The notes under the pieces: model-generated
Databases searched by the model: none
What the model was told of the DNA's origin: nothing
The model's input: the letters and a program-made list of their open reading frames with translations, nothing else
Shown: one piece after another, positions 1 to 7,987 of the stretch
How positions within the stretch are numbered: position 1 is the stretch's first letter
How the letters are laid out: each line of letters starts with the position of its first letter
Assembly: GCF_020742345.1 (NCBI RefSeq)
Contig: NZ_DYXC01000028.1
Span: 1-64,000 of the forward strand
Reading direction: 5' to 3'
DNA length: 64,000 nucleotides
Source of the DNA: Enteractinococcus helveticum
GTDB taxonomy: Bacteria > Actinomycetota > Actinomycetes > Actinomycetales > Micrococcaceae
Translations under genes and position numbers: made by a program

Positions 1-42
1 TTCATGGCCCCATCGGGTATACTTGGTCGGGTGTAAACACAC

Positions 43-130
43 GGTAGCGTGTCCGAGCGGCCGAAGGTGAAGCACTCGAAATGCTTTGTACGGCAACCCC
101 GTACCGAGGGTTCAAATCCCTCCGCTACCG
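43..130 (+). tRNA. tRNA-Ser (anticodon CGA)
   Basis: An 88-nt class II tRNA with a long variable arm. The acceptor stem pairs 43-49 (GGTAGCG) with 123-129 (CGCTACC), and the discriminator G is at 130. The anticodon loop CTCGAAA places CGA at 77-79. The T-loop GGTTCAAATCC is intact and CCA is not encoded. A decayed copy of the 3' end and downstream flank recurs near 5862, so this gene appears to be the integration target of the following island. Confidence 0.96.
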
Positions 131-138
131 CTGAACAG

Positions 139-188
139 AAAGCTCTTACATCGCTGATATTGCAACGATGTAAGAGCTTTTCTTTTCT
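139..188 (+). terminator. Intrinsic terminator of tRNA-Ser(CGA)
   Basis: A perfect 15-bp stem (139-153 with 166-180), a 12-base loop and a T-rich tail (181-188) lie directly behind the tRNA. The same hairpin, degenerate, follows the second tRNA-end copy at about 5885-5930. Confidence 0.85.
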
Positions 189-345
189 CAGAAAATCCGT
201 TTTGGGTTCAAAGATTTTGTCCCTGCCTCAGTCACGTCCTCCAGATCGGAATCGAATAAGTCGGCGTAAACATCGAGGGTCATCGAAGCAGACTTATTGC
301 CCAGCAACCGCTGGACGGCTTTGACGTTGGCCCCTGCACTGAGGC
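188..345 (-). pseudogene. C-terminal remnant of a tRNA-targeting tyrosine recombinase
   Basis: Translation of the minus strand upstream of a stop at 188-190 gives about 50 residues that match the end of phage-type integrases: GANVKAVQRLLG, then KSASMTLDVYADLF, where the tyrosine of DVYADLF is the expected nucleophile. The usual histidine of LGHKS is asparagine here (LGNKS). One base appears to be missing near 341 (LA-xS-AGAN), and homology stops near 357 where an unrelated repeat begins. The fragment lies next to tRNA-Ser and points at it, as expected for an element integrated at that gene. It cannot encode an active enzyme. Confidence 0.8.
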
Positions 346-357
346 CAGGCTGTTGGG

Positions 358-530
358 GGTATCCGGTTGCCGTATTTCTAATTGTCGCGGGAGTCGTGGC
401 TCTCGTGAACGACCTGGTTAATTGGCAAGGGTGGCTACTGATCGGTCTCGGTGCTCTTCAGCTGTACCTGCAAAGCTGGTACGCACGAGATTTCCAGCCA
501 GTGAACTCCGACGACACGCTCGGTGTGTGA
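358..530. repeat. Diverged direct repeat, copy 1 (partner at 3938-4105)
   Basis: The segment from GTATCCGG to CTCGGTGTG is repeated with high similarity about 3.6 kb downstream in the same orientation. Each copy carries different inactivating changes. Several single-base indels distinguish them, for example AAGGGTGG against AGGGTGG. Confidence 0.75.
360..530 (+). pseudogene. Small membrane protein fragment, copy 1 (5'-truncated)
   Basis: The reading frame from YPVAVFLIVAG to DDTLGV and a stop at 530 encodes about 56 residues with two hydrophobic segments separated by a short DLVNWQG turn. No start codon belongs to it: the upstream sequence is the integrase remnant. Copy 2 (3937-4110) has an ATG immediately before the same YPV residues, so copy 1 has lost its start. 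Family unknown. Confidence 0.55.
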
Positions 531-622
531 GAGTCTCCACAGTCGGGCAGACCGTCGTATGAACTTGCGAAAGCTGACACACGAAGGTGTGAGTTGTACC
601 GACGCTATAGAGATGAAGGATC

Positions 623-1288
623 GTGTTTACCGAAAGTTGGCCCTGGAAGCGTGAGCTTCTAGCGTGCGCTCAGCGATTGCGCGACGCAGCTGACGCGAGT
701 AGCTGGCCTGACTGGCCACCTGGTGTGGAATCCGACGATTACGGTCCCGAGGTCGAGGCCATCTACACAATCGAGCGAGACATCATGATCGGTTGCTTCG
801 CTCTACGACGCCTGCTCAGCATGCCGTATAAAGTGACGCAGGAAATCCGCAAGAAAACCGTTTCCGTCACGAGTTATCCGATTCGTGAAGGACAGCAACT
901 ACCAGATGCCATTGACGCTCTCAACGCATACGGCTTCTATAACCTCGACCAACCATCAGACCAGAACATCACCACTCAACAGATGTGTAATCTGTTCATA
1001 CACAGCCATGTACTGCATTTCGTCTGGGACCTCATTCGCATGAGCCCTCAAGAGTCCCTCACGATAGATGAAGACGACGCCCGCGTTCACGGACCTGTGC
1101 AACTGACTGGTTTCCTAGTCGCGACTGATACCAGCAGCAAAACTCATCTCACTCGCGTTGACTTGGAAACCCTGACAAGAGCTTTCGAGGAGATGGGGCG
1201 CGACACTGTAATTGGCATTAGCTGGAGGCGGGACCATCGCGGCCGACGACGCATCCATTCCGTCGAAGGCGGTCTCTTCAAGGAATAG
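623..1288 (+). CDS. Hypothetical protein, 221 aa
   Basis: An open frame with a GTG start at 623 preceded closely by GAAGGA (615-620). The protein is soluble, with no signal peptide or membrane segment, and is rich in charged and aromatic residues in its N-terminal half (WPWKRELL, WPDWPPG). The C-terminal part contains a run of basic residues (RRDHRGRRRIH). I do not recognise a family. It lies alone inside the tRNA-Ser-flanked island between a broken membrane gene and further decayed sequence, and is probably island cargo. Confidence 0.6.
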   Translation: MFTESWPWKRELLACAQRLRDAADASSWPDWPPGVESDDYGPEVEAIYTIERDIMIGCFALRRLLSMPYKVTQEIRKKTVSVTSYPIREGQQLPDAIDALNAYGFYNLDQPSDQNITTQQMCNLFIHSHVLHFVWDLIRMSPQESLTIDEDDARVHGPVQLTGFLVATDTSSKTHLTRVDLETLTRAFEEMGRDTVIGISWRRDHRGRRRIHSVEGGLFKE

Positions 1289-1386
1289 GGTTGATAAAAT
1301 TCGGGGTTAGATAGCTTCTTGCAAGCATTCCGGATATGCGCAAATCGATATGGTTGAGATACCTTGACAAACGTCTCTTCGTGGCC

Positions 1387-1671
1387 TCATTCTATTTTGA
1401 TTCGATTGAGGGCAAGTGACGCGCCGACCACGGCTGCTGTGATGCTTACGGCAACACAAGCGGCGAGAATCAACGCCAAAATTGCTATCGGGACAATGGG
1501 TGATAGGGCAGGATTGAAAACGTGGAGCGCAGTGGCCATCCGCGTGTAAACCAGACCTGTAACTGTGATCGCAAGGATTGATGCGGTCACTGCGGTGATT
1601 CCGGATTCGACCACGACTGCCCAGACTCCGGAGCGTTGGCGTACGCCGATTTTGGTAAGAAGTTCGCGTTA
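1387..1671 (-). pseudogene. Membrane protein fragment (two TM segments)
   Basis: From a stop at 1669-1671 the minus strand stays open to 1387, reading ELLTKIGVRQRSG followed by two long hydrophobic stretches and ending NRIKIE. GTG at 1614 gives 75 aa, but the coherent hydrophilic lead extends upstream to the preceding stop without an obvious start plus ribosome binding site. I therefore read it as the C-terminal end of a larger membrane protein that lost its 5' part. It could instead be a genuine two-helix protein. No family assignment. Confidence 0.35.
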
Positions 1672-1850
1672 AAGGTATTCTCCTTCCACGAACTATGAGC
1701 CGAGACTAACAACCCAACAAGATTCAACCGTGGCATGGCTCCTTGGCACAGTGACACCTTAGTTTGGGTCCTCGCGGAGTACAAACAGGTCCCCGGCGAG
1801 CAATCCAGTACTTCGTATTAGCGAGTTGTAAATCGCATCGTTCGTTCCGG

Positions 1851-2444
1851 TTAACTCTTTCGAGTGGCCATCACAGCGTCGTGAGGGCGGTATCCGGTTC
1901 CTGTGCGGGCGTGTGTTTCTCGGACTTTGAAGCCCATTGATTCAAGTTCCTTGGTTAGTGCGCTGATTGACCAGTAGTAAGCCGTGGTTATGGCGAGATC
2001 GAATGCCTTCACTGAAGATCCGATGAAGAAGCCAACAAGAATGCTGCCAGCCGTGACACGTGCTAGTTCTCGAAGCGCGATATGAATTGTTTTCGGATTG
2101 TGGTGGATGAGTGAATAACAGCAAAGTACTCCACTTATGCTCCCGATGTCTAAGATAAGTTTGTCGATTGAACCAGTAACAAAGGCCACGCCTGGGTAAG
2201 TAGCCTGAGCATGATCGATAAATTCGGGGACTTGATCGATACCTTCAACAGAACAACCACGATGGTCGAGATGAGCGGTCCAATGTCCGGGGTCGCAGCC
2301 GGCGTCGAGGATTCTACCTCCAACTTGATCAGCCCAGGTCTCGATCAAGTGGCGATCAGCAGCATGGACAGCCTCCAGCGTTCCAAGCTGCACTGCGTAT
2401 TCGTTGGCGCGAGCTGCATATGCGCTTCGAGTGCTCTTCTCCAT
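1851..2444 (-). CDS. Class I SAM-dependent methyltransferase
   Basis: A 197-aa Rossmann-type methyltransferase. Motif I is ILDAGCDPGHW at residues about 45-55, where most relatives have GCGPG, so the second glycine is aspartate. The acidic end of strand 2 is VEGID, and LCCYSLIHH corresponds to the motif around strand 4. The length suits a minimal single-domain enzyme. The substrate cannot be inferred; the nearby GNAT gene on the same strand (2505-3140) suggests a small island cassette of modifying enzymes. ATG start at 2444. Confidence 0.78.
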   Translation of the reverse strand: MEKSTRSAYAARANEYAVQLGTLEAVHAADRHLIETWADQVGGRILDAGCDPGHWTAHLDHRGCSVEGIDQVPEFIDHAQATYPGVAFVTGSIDKLILDIGSISGVLCCYSLIHHNPKTIHIALRELARVTAGSILVGFFIGSSVKAFDLAITTAYYWSISALTKELESMGFKVRETHARTGTGYRPHDAVMATRKS

Positions 2445-2504
2445 GACTCAGACTCTGCGCTGCTGTCGAGAGACAGTTATTGTATCGACAGCCCTGGTGT
2501 ATGC

Positions 2505-3140
2505 CTACCTCGAGGCAGCCGCTGGATACTCATCCAGTAGCAGCGCGTAGTCGAAAGTGTCGCACCAGCTGCCATCTCGATGCAACGCATCTTGTCTACG
2601 GTGGGCTTCCCGGCGCATGCCCACCCGCTCCATAAGCCTCCATGATGGTTCATTTGCCGCAAAGCAGGAAGCCACCACTCGGCGAAGCTTAAGATGTTCG
2701 AAACACACACGGATTTGGGCTTGAACGGCTTCTGTCGCTAGGCCACGTCCAACATAGGCGGGGTCAAGACACCAAGCTAATTCAGCCTGGGTCGCCTGCG
2801 CCTGGTCGATGATTTCATCCTGTCCCCATGCGTCACCGATTCGAATCATCAAGTCTCCTATCACCTGACCACAGTGCTCGATGACGATTGTCTCAGACAT
2901 CTTGAGCGGAGCACCATAGACGGCACGAAACGCTCGGCAGTCAGCGATCGAACGACTTACCCAGCGCGAAACTGAAGCAAGGCGTCGATAGGACCAAATT
3001 TGTGGAAGATCCTCATCAACCACCGGCCGCAATGTAAGCCGTTCGGTACACAACGGCCAGGCTATTTTGGCCAGGCTTGGGCTCACGCATGTCTCCTTGT
3101 ACGAACCATTAGTCCAGGCTACCAGTCGGCCACGTTCCAT
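2505..3140 (-). CDS. GNAT-family N-acetyltransferase (RimJ/RimL-like)
   Basis: A 211-aa protein with the standard order: the entry strand WPLCTERLTLRPV from about residue 28, a central strand pair ending ELAWCLDPAYVGRGLATEAV (motif A with the acetyl-CoA loop GRGLAT), then NEPSWRLMERVGMRREAH (motif B, typical of RimJ/RimL and spectinamide-type acetyltransferases). The first 27 residues are not part of the domain, so the true start may lie downstream of 3140. It is upstream of the methyltransferase on the same strand, separated by 60 bp. The acceptor (ribosomal protein N-terminus, aminoglycoside or other amine) is unknown. Confidence 0.8.
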   Translation of the reverse strand: MERGRLVAWTNGSYKETCVSPSLAKIAWPLCTERLTLRPVVDEDLPQIWSYRRLASVSRWVSRSIADCRAFRAVYGAPLKMSETIVIEHCGQVIGDLMIRIGDAWGQDEIIDQAQATQAELAWCLDPAYVGRGLATEAVQAQIRVCFEHLKLRRVVASCFAANEPSWRLMERVGMRREAHRRQDALHRDGSWCDTFDYALLLDEYPAAASR

Positions 3141-3319
3141 TCGATCTATGGGTCTCGATCCAGTGTTGCTTCAAAATGAGTCAGAACGGAGTTTAAACAA
3201 GTCTCCAGGCGAACAATGCAACTCATCCAGCCTCTATGCAAACCGATGATCAGCATTGGCCTTCGTCATTCAAGGAACCGGCCCTGTTCACAAGCTAGGT
3301 GCGCTGCACATCTGAAGAC

Positions 3320-3590
3320 TATTTACAGACCGCTGACGACAAGAATGGCAAGTAAAACACCCCACTTGTATGCCGTAGCAGCGGAACTCAAGCGGTCGCC
3401 AGGCACTCCCCAAGTGCCACATTCAGTCCAACCAGTGCGGCAATTACTGGTAGCGCGACTACGCATAACAACGCCATCAACTGTCATAACCACTCTCGAC
3501 GTCGAAACCCGCAGCCCGTAAATCCGAGGATAATCACTCACACCACAGCGACGGTCACCGCAAAAATTATGAAACAAAGAATGGTGCAGT
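3320..3590 (-). pseudogene. Decayed membrane protein
   Basis: Minus-strand frames show hydrophobic blocks that switch frame and are cut by stops: IIFAVTVAVV, then VALPVIAALVGLNVAL, then, in another frame, AATAYKWGVLLAILVV ending SGL and a stop. Together they look like the debris of one polytopic protein with at least one frameshift and two nonsense codons. No family can be named. Confidence 0.3.
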
Positions 3591-3936
3591 CCTTGCGTCT
3601 TAGATCAACCATGGCATGCATAACGTCCCCATTTCGAGGGCCCTAATCTTCCGTTGAATTCAAACCGGGGTGGTCCGTGCCTGCTGGTCATATGGTGTTT
3701 CCGAACCAGCCGAGACGTAGACGGAGCGAGCGGCGACCAGCGTCGGACCTAAATCGAGGTTGAGCTACTGTAGTTGCTCTTGAAGTGCTACTCGTCCTGT
3801 TGTCCCATAAGGTCACCTTTACCTTCAGTTGAGCTGTATCAATGGCCCGAGCTTTCGACCTGTTCAGTGGACAATGGTCTGTTTGCATGTACTATGGGGC
3901 GTCTTCTTTACGATCATGGTGAAGCTGCGATGAATC

Positions 3937-4110
3937 ATGTATCCGGTCGCCGTATTTCTAATTGTGGCGGGAGTCGCAGCCCTTGTGATCGACCTTGCCA
4001 ATTGGCAGGGTGGCTGCTGATCGGGCTTGGCGCCCTCAGCTGTACATTCAGGGCTGGTATACACGCGAGGCCCAGCGCGTGAACCCCGACGACACACTCG
4101 GTGTGCGACT
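3937..4110 (+). pseudogene. Small membrane protein, copy 2 (two frameshifts)
   Basis: ATG at 3937 is followed by YPVAVFLIVAGVAALVIDLANWQG. A single missing G relative to copy 1 then brings a TGA into frame, and a second missing base follows near 4040 (CGCCCTCAGC against GCTCTTCAGC). The end is recognisable as NPDDTLGV. It is thus the same gene as at 360-530 but inactivated by frameshifts rather than loss of its start. Confidence 0.6.
3938..4105. repeat. Diverged direct repeat, copy 2 (partner at 358-530)
   Basis: Same orientation and content as copy 1. The two define a 3.6-kb interval containing the hypothetical protein, methyltransferase and GNAT genes. Confidence 0.7.
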
Positions 4111-4199
4111 TGCAAACCGGCTGCCTCATGTTTCCGTCAGGCGGTCTGATTCCTCTTGATCTTGACTAGTAGCACAACTAAACCCAGAATTATCAGTCC

Positions 4200-4562
4200 C
4201 TATTTAGACTCTGGTGTGATTGGCTGCCTCGACATCGATCGCAGAATAGCGATGAGGTCTTCGACTGGAATGCGTTCCTCCTGGCTGGCCTCAAGAAGTG
4301 CTCGAAGTTGCTCGATGATTTCTCGTGGTGCACGTGAAGCGCCCGGAGCCACACGCGTTCCAGCGGCTGTTCGCGTGACGACCAATCCGTCTTGTTCGAG
4401 CATTTTGTAGACTTTTGCTGCTGTAGCCTGGGCAACGCCGAAGTCTCGTGCGGTTTGACGCACAGTAGGTAGTCGCTCGCCATCGCCGAGCACTCCAGAG
4501 TGAATTGCTCCACGAAAGAGCTCGAGAATATCGTTGGCCGTGCTCGGGTCAGTATTGCTCAT
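4200..4562 (-). CDS. GntR-family regulator (short, YtrA-like)
   Basis: A 120-aa protein made of a GntR winged helix (residues about 8-75: ILELFRGAIHSGVLGDGERLPTVR, then the recognition helix region VAQATAAKVYKMLEQDGLV and wing TRTAAGTRVA) plus a short C-terminal helix. This is the size of YtrA-type members, which regulate membrane or transporter operons. Its start overlaps the stop of the upstream membrane gene by 4 nt, so the two are co-transcribed and translationally coupled. A palindrome in front of the pair (5624-5641) is the likely operator. The sequence continues in frame past its TAG stop as a membrane-like segment (see findings). Confidence 0.85.
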   Translation of the reverse strand: MSNTDPSTANDILELFRGAIHSGVLGDGERLPTVRQTARDFGVAQATAAKVYKMLEQDGLVVTRTAAGTRVAPGASRAPREIIEQLRALLEASQEERIPVEDLIAILRSMSRQPITPESK

Positions 4563-5596
4563 CGCACTGCCTCAAGACTCCCTTGGGATGCTGCCCTGCG
4601 TGGCAGAAATGCCGCTCGAACAGTATCGGTGGCGATTCGAAGGCCTAGGGCAACACCAAGTCCTTGCAAGGCGTAGCCAATCAGGTTCATCGGTTCTGCA
4701 ATCGCACTATAGTTTCCGTCAACGAAAAGCCTCGGATAGGACGCCGTCTCGGAAACCCATCGTTCATCCAGGCCGACCAGTGACGTGCCGGCTGAACCAA
4801 CGTGCATCCACACGGCTCCTAGCGTTGTTAGGATCCCAGCCAGGAGTAGCCAACTCAATACCCGGGCAGTGGCTTCGCGCGGCGCCTTGACCGTCGACAG
4901 AGAAGTATCCGCAAACGAAGGCCGATTAGCATCGGTGCGTAATACCATAACGAAAACAACCACCGCCAGCACAAGCAGCAGGAGCGTTGCAAGGTGATTG
5001 GGCCAACCGGCACCAGCCACGTATCCAAAGTTTTCGTTGAAACGCATATAGATCGGCAAGATGCTGTATTCCGGGACCTCCCCAAAGAAAGGGCCACCTC
5101 GCGATGCCGATACAGCAATCATGATGTGCCACACGACAGTCACCGTGAGCACTGCGGAACCGATCGATACACACCTCAGCACTACCTGGGGTGTAAACGT
5201 GCGCCACGATCGCTGCGGCATGATGGCCTGTTCTCCAGGTCTGGGCCGTGGCACGTGGCGTAGCAATACTCCGGCAATCGCAACGACCACTACCACAACC
5301 ACCAACGGCAACGGACGTCTCCACCATCCATCAAAGCCAGAAGAGTCGTAAACCAGGACATTAATCAGGCTGCCCAAGGTTGCGGCCGCCACTACAAGCA
5401 GCGCCCCTACAGTCCCTGACCAGATCAACACCGTTCTCCTCAGGCCTGCCCCTGGAAGAGAAATGACACGTCGTGGCCAAAGCCATGAAAGAGCAAAAAT
5501 AATAATCCCGAACGTCAGTGCGACTTCTAAGGGAAGAATACTTTTAAGGTCATATAAAAATGAGCGGAACAAGAGTCCCTCCGATGGGTAGCGCAT
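4559..5596 (-). CDS. Polytopic membrane protein, unknown function
   Basis: A 345-aa protein with about seven predicted membrane segments (roughly residues 22-40, 55-82, 95-112, 140-165, 203-225, 243-265, 302-325) and a larger extracytoplasmic loop between the fourth and fifth. The C-terminus is basic. It overlaps the downstream GntR gene by 4 nt and is presumably the target of that regulator. No ATPase partner is present, so this is not a complete YtrA-type ABC operon. Family not recognised. Confidence 0.65.
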   Translation of the reverse strand: MRYPSEGLLFRSFLYDLKSILPLEVALTFGIIIFALSWLWPRRVISLPGAGLRRTVLIWSGTVGALLVVAAATLGSLINVLVYDSSGFDGWWRRPLPLVVVVVVVAIAGVLLRHVPRPRPGEQAIMPQRSWRTFTPQVVLRCVSIGSAVLTVTVVWHIMIAVSASRGGPFFGEVPEYSILPIYMRFNENFGYVAGAGWPNHLATLLLLVLAVVVFVMVLRTDANRPSFADTSLSTVKAPREATARVLSWLLLAGILTTLGAVWMHVGSAGTSLVGLDERWVSETASYPRLFVDGNYSAIAEPMNLIGYALQGLGVALGLRIATDTVRAAFLPRRAASQGSLEAVR

Positions 5597-5623
5597 AGCA
5601 TCACAATCATTGTTCTACTAAGT

Positions 5624-5641
5624 TAGCACAATATTGTACTA
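5624..5641. promoter_or_regulatory. Candidate GntR operator/promoter
   Basis: The 18-bp near-palindrome TAGCACAATATTGTACTA lies 28 bp upstream of the membrane protein ATG (5596). On the minus strand TTGTAA and TATTGT, spaced by 16 nt, could be -35 and -10 boxes, so the palindrome would cover the -10 element and suit autorepression by the GntR protein. Confidence 0.5.
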
Positions 5642-5861
5642 GATTCGCATTACAAGATCTCGCGCGAGTGACTTCTAAAAATATCCACAGAACTGTCAGG
5701 CCGCCCGATCTACCACCCCTGATTCTTCGCCTAAGTTTGTGGGCTCATTTTGGGCTCAAGGTGCTGTAAAACGTGGCTATTTTGAGTGATGTAGATGAGT
5801 CAGAAACCGCATAAATACGCCAGTTTCGCATATCCATGCGGGGCCATAAAGGACTTCTAAT

Positions 5862-5975
5862 TCCTACGTTACCGCTGAACAGAAAGCTCCTACATCGTTG
5901 ATATTGCAACGGGTAGGATCTTTCTTTTTTCCTCAGTCCCCTTTTGTTGGGCGCATTCTGGGCTCAAAGTTTTCT
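5862..5975. repeat. Degenerate copy of tRNA-Ser 3' end and flank (probable att scar)
   Basis: The sequence repeats, with scattered substitutions, tRNA-Ser(CGA) from its last about 12 bases (TACGTTACCG against TCCGCTACCG) through the terminator hairpin and into the CTGGGCTCAAAG stretch that in copy 1 encodes the end of the integrase. Same orientation as 119-212. It marks the right boundary of the island, or an older integration at the same tRNA. The flanking 5735-5765 contains further TGGGCTCA motifs. Confidence 0.7.
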
Positions 5976-6051
5976 ATTACAGTGTGATCTACATGTCATA
6001 ACAACGACAACCTACGTCATTGATGAGGCACGAGAAATAAGGGACGGCTAC

Positions 6052-7215
6052 ATGAATAGCTCAGCTTCAGCGTCAACCATAGCGGAGCGTCTGCTCGCTG
6101 GTCCCAGAGGCCGCCGGTTCTTACTGGAATATGCGTTGGCTTCGGAACTCGCACAGAATCCGGTCCGTAGTGAAGAGTCCTTCGGATCTGCGGCATTCGA
6201 CGCCGCCTACCGCCTGGATCCGGCTGTTATCAGCGGCAGCGCACGCAAGTACCAATCACTATTTGGCGAAGTTACCGAGCAGCCCGATATGCCAGTGGTA
6301 ACTCCCGCCGAAGCCGCAGAGCGCTTGGACATGGTCGAGCTGTTGGAACCCACTCCGAAAACTCTACGCAGTGCGTTAGCAGTCGCTGTAGATACCGCTC
6401 GCTACTGGCAGGAACCTGATGGTGACGACGTGCTAGCGGCAACACCCGATATGCTACATGGCCTGCGGCGCGTGGCCGAACACATCGCAGCCTCACCACT
6501 GCCAGGATGGTGGTGGACTCCCGTTGATCGATTTACACAACACTGCGTGTTATGGGAGGGTGCTGCACCAGTCACCATTCCTGACGACGTGCATGCAACG
6601 CTACTTGCGGCCAGTGATCAGCAACGGGCCGAAGAACGCTTGGCTCTTCAGGAACGCGATCAGGCCCCAACTGCCAACTGGAGCGGTGAATGGTGGTCTC
6701 ACCCACCGGTCACCATGCCCTCATCGACCCGCAAGCTGTTTGATGGAAGCCCTGCTGGCCTGTGGTTCGTCGAAGACAGCTTCGGCTGGGAAGACGCCGA
6801 AAGCATGAGAGTGTTCGTGCCGCAGGATATTTCCGTATTCGAGATTGAAGATGCTTCCGACTGGGCAAAGCTATGTGCCAGGTTTCCGATGGACGTCACC
6901 GCGCAGAAACGCCACGATTGGTACCGAACCACGGGACGAATAGGCCGGTGGATAACTCCCGGCTGGGTGCAGGTTGCAGAACATTATGACGCCGTACATC
7001 TTCAGGTTGGTGCGTATCTCTCGGCCGCGGGTATTGCTATCCCCGTCGACGACATCACTGATTCCGCCAGTGTGATCGCCGGATGGGACCCCGATACGAC
7101 CTATTGGTTTTCCTCGAGCATTGCTTACGACTACGAACGCATCGGATGGTTGCTCGTTGAAGCTGGCGTCGACATGGTGTGGAAGCCAGTGCCAGCCCAG
7201 GAGACACATACCTGA
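6052..7215 (+). CDS. Hypothetical protein, about 387 aa
   Basis: I chose ATG 6052 (MNSSASASTIAERLL) because the longer frame begins inside the att-like repeat. AGGGA lies about 10 nt upstream. The protein is soluble, acidic and tryptophan-rich (GWWWTPVDRF, NWSGEWWSHPP, GWEDAESM), with alternating helical and strand-like regions and no recognisable catalytic motif. It resembles large uncharacterised actinobacterial proteins that occur near secretion or immunity loci, but I cannot assign a family. It has no partner genes. Confidence 0.65.
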   Translation: MNSSASASTIAERLLAGPRGRRFLLEYALASELAQNPVRSEESFGSAAFDAAYRLDPAVISGSARKYQSLFGEVTEQPDMPVVTPAEAAERLDMVELLEPTPKTLRSALAVAVDTARYWQEPDGDDVLAATPDMLHGLRRVAEHIAASPLPGWWWTPVDRFTQHCVLWEGAAPVTIPDDVHATLLAASDQQRAEERLALQERDQAPTANWSGEWWSHPPVTMPSSTRKLFDGSPAGLWFVEDSFGWEDAESMRVFVPQDISVFEIEDASDWAKLCARFPMDVTAQKRHDWYRTTGRIGRWITPGWVQVAEHYDAVHLQVGAYLSAAGIAIPVDDITDSASVIAGWDPDTTYWFSSSIAYDYERIGWLLVEAGVDMVWKPVPAQETHT

Positions 7216-7330
7216 TTCGGTTGGCAGTCATGGCCTAGAGGACACGAGCATGCACAGCGCATTGGCTCATCGCAGCCGTAATTCTGGTTTGAGCTCCCTC
7301 ACCAGACTTGATAGTTCGATCTGACCGGGT

Positions 7331-7984
7331 TTAGTCGATTTGCTCCGAAGGCTGGATATCGGCATCACCTCCGTCGGCTTCGGTATCTTCTGGTGGATGG
7401 TTCGGGAAATAGCTGTCGCCCGGAATGATTCCACGCTGCTCGGCACGGTCATTTTCAACCTGCATGAGTTCCAAACTATCGCCTGGTGCGCACCCACCGA
7501 CGGCTCCCACTTTGTATTTGTCAGCGCCGGGGATCTTCGACATGAAGCTTGCTCTCACCACGGGGCCTCCCGTTGCATAGACAGTTGGATACTCACCGTG
7601 GTCAACGATACGTGTGCTCACCCCCAGACTTTCCCAGTAGTCGATTACTTTCTGGACATCGGCATCCATGTCATAGGAGCGCTGGTCAGTGCGTAGGCTG
7701 TAGGAGTAGTAAGTGCCGTCCTCGCCGTTGGGCAGGGTACAGGTTCCCGGCCACGGAGTCCCGGAGGACGACTCCCAGTTATCAGATGCTAATATTTCCG
7801 TCGTGGCGGTGACCAAGTCGATGGGGTCCTGGCGGGCTTGTTCAATGGTGTAATCCGCCTGGGCCGTCTCCGGCAATGCGGGTGCAGTCTCTCGCTGTTC
7901 GGAGGAGCACCCGGTGACGACTATGAGGACCAGAAGCCCGGCGGCTGCGGTCCTGCTGAGGTGCCATCTCAACCGACTGCGCAA
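7331..7984 (-). CDS. Lipoprotein, paralog A
   Basis: A 217-aa protein with an N-terminal signal (RWHLSRTAAAGLLVLIVV) and lipobox VTGC, cysteine at about residue 26. The mature part contains YTIEQARQDPIDLVTATTE and DNWESSSGTPWPGTC, almost identical to the downstream-numbered neighbour at 7988-8599. Two or three conserved cysteines suggest a disulfide. It lies 3 bp after the stop of paralog B on the same strand, so the pair is a tandem duplication in one operon. Function unknown; surface-exposed. Confidence 0.8.
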   Translation of the reverse strand: MRSRLRWHLSRTAAAGLLVLIVVTGCSSEQRETAPALPETAQADYTIEQARQDPIDLVTATTEILASDNWESSSGTPWPGTCTLPNGEDGTYYSYSLRTDQRSYDMDADVQKVIDYWESLGVSTRIVDHGEYPTVYATGGPVVRASFMSKIPGADKYKVGAVGGCAPGDSLELMQVENDRAEQRGIIPGDSYFPNHPPEDTEADGGDADIQPSEQID

Positions 7985-7987
7985 TGA

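Noticed and set aside
5944..6051. Longer N-terminus of the 387-aa hypothetical protein (start at 5944)
   Set aside because: The added residues come from the att-like repeat and its T-rich stretch; ATG 6052 gives a credible start.
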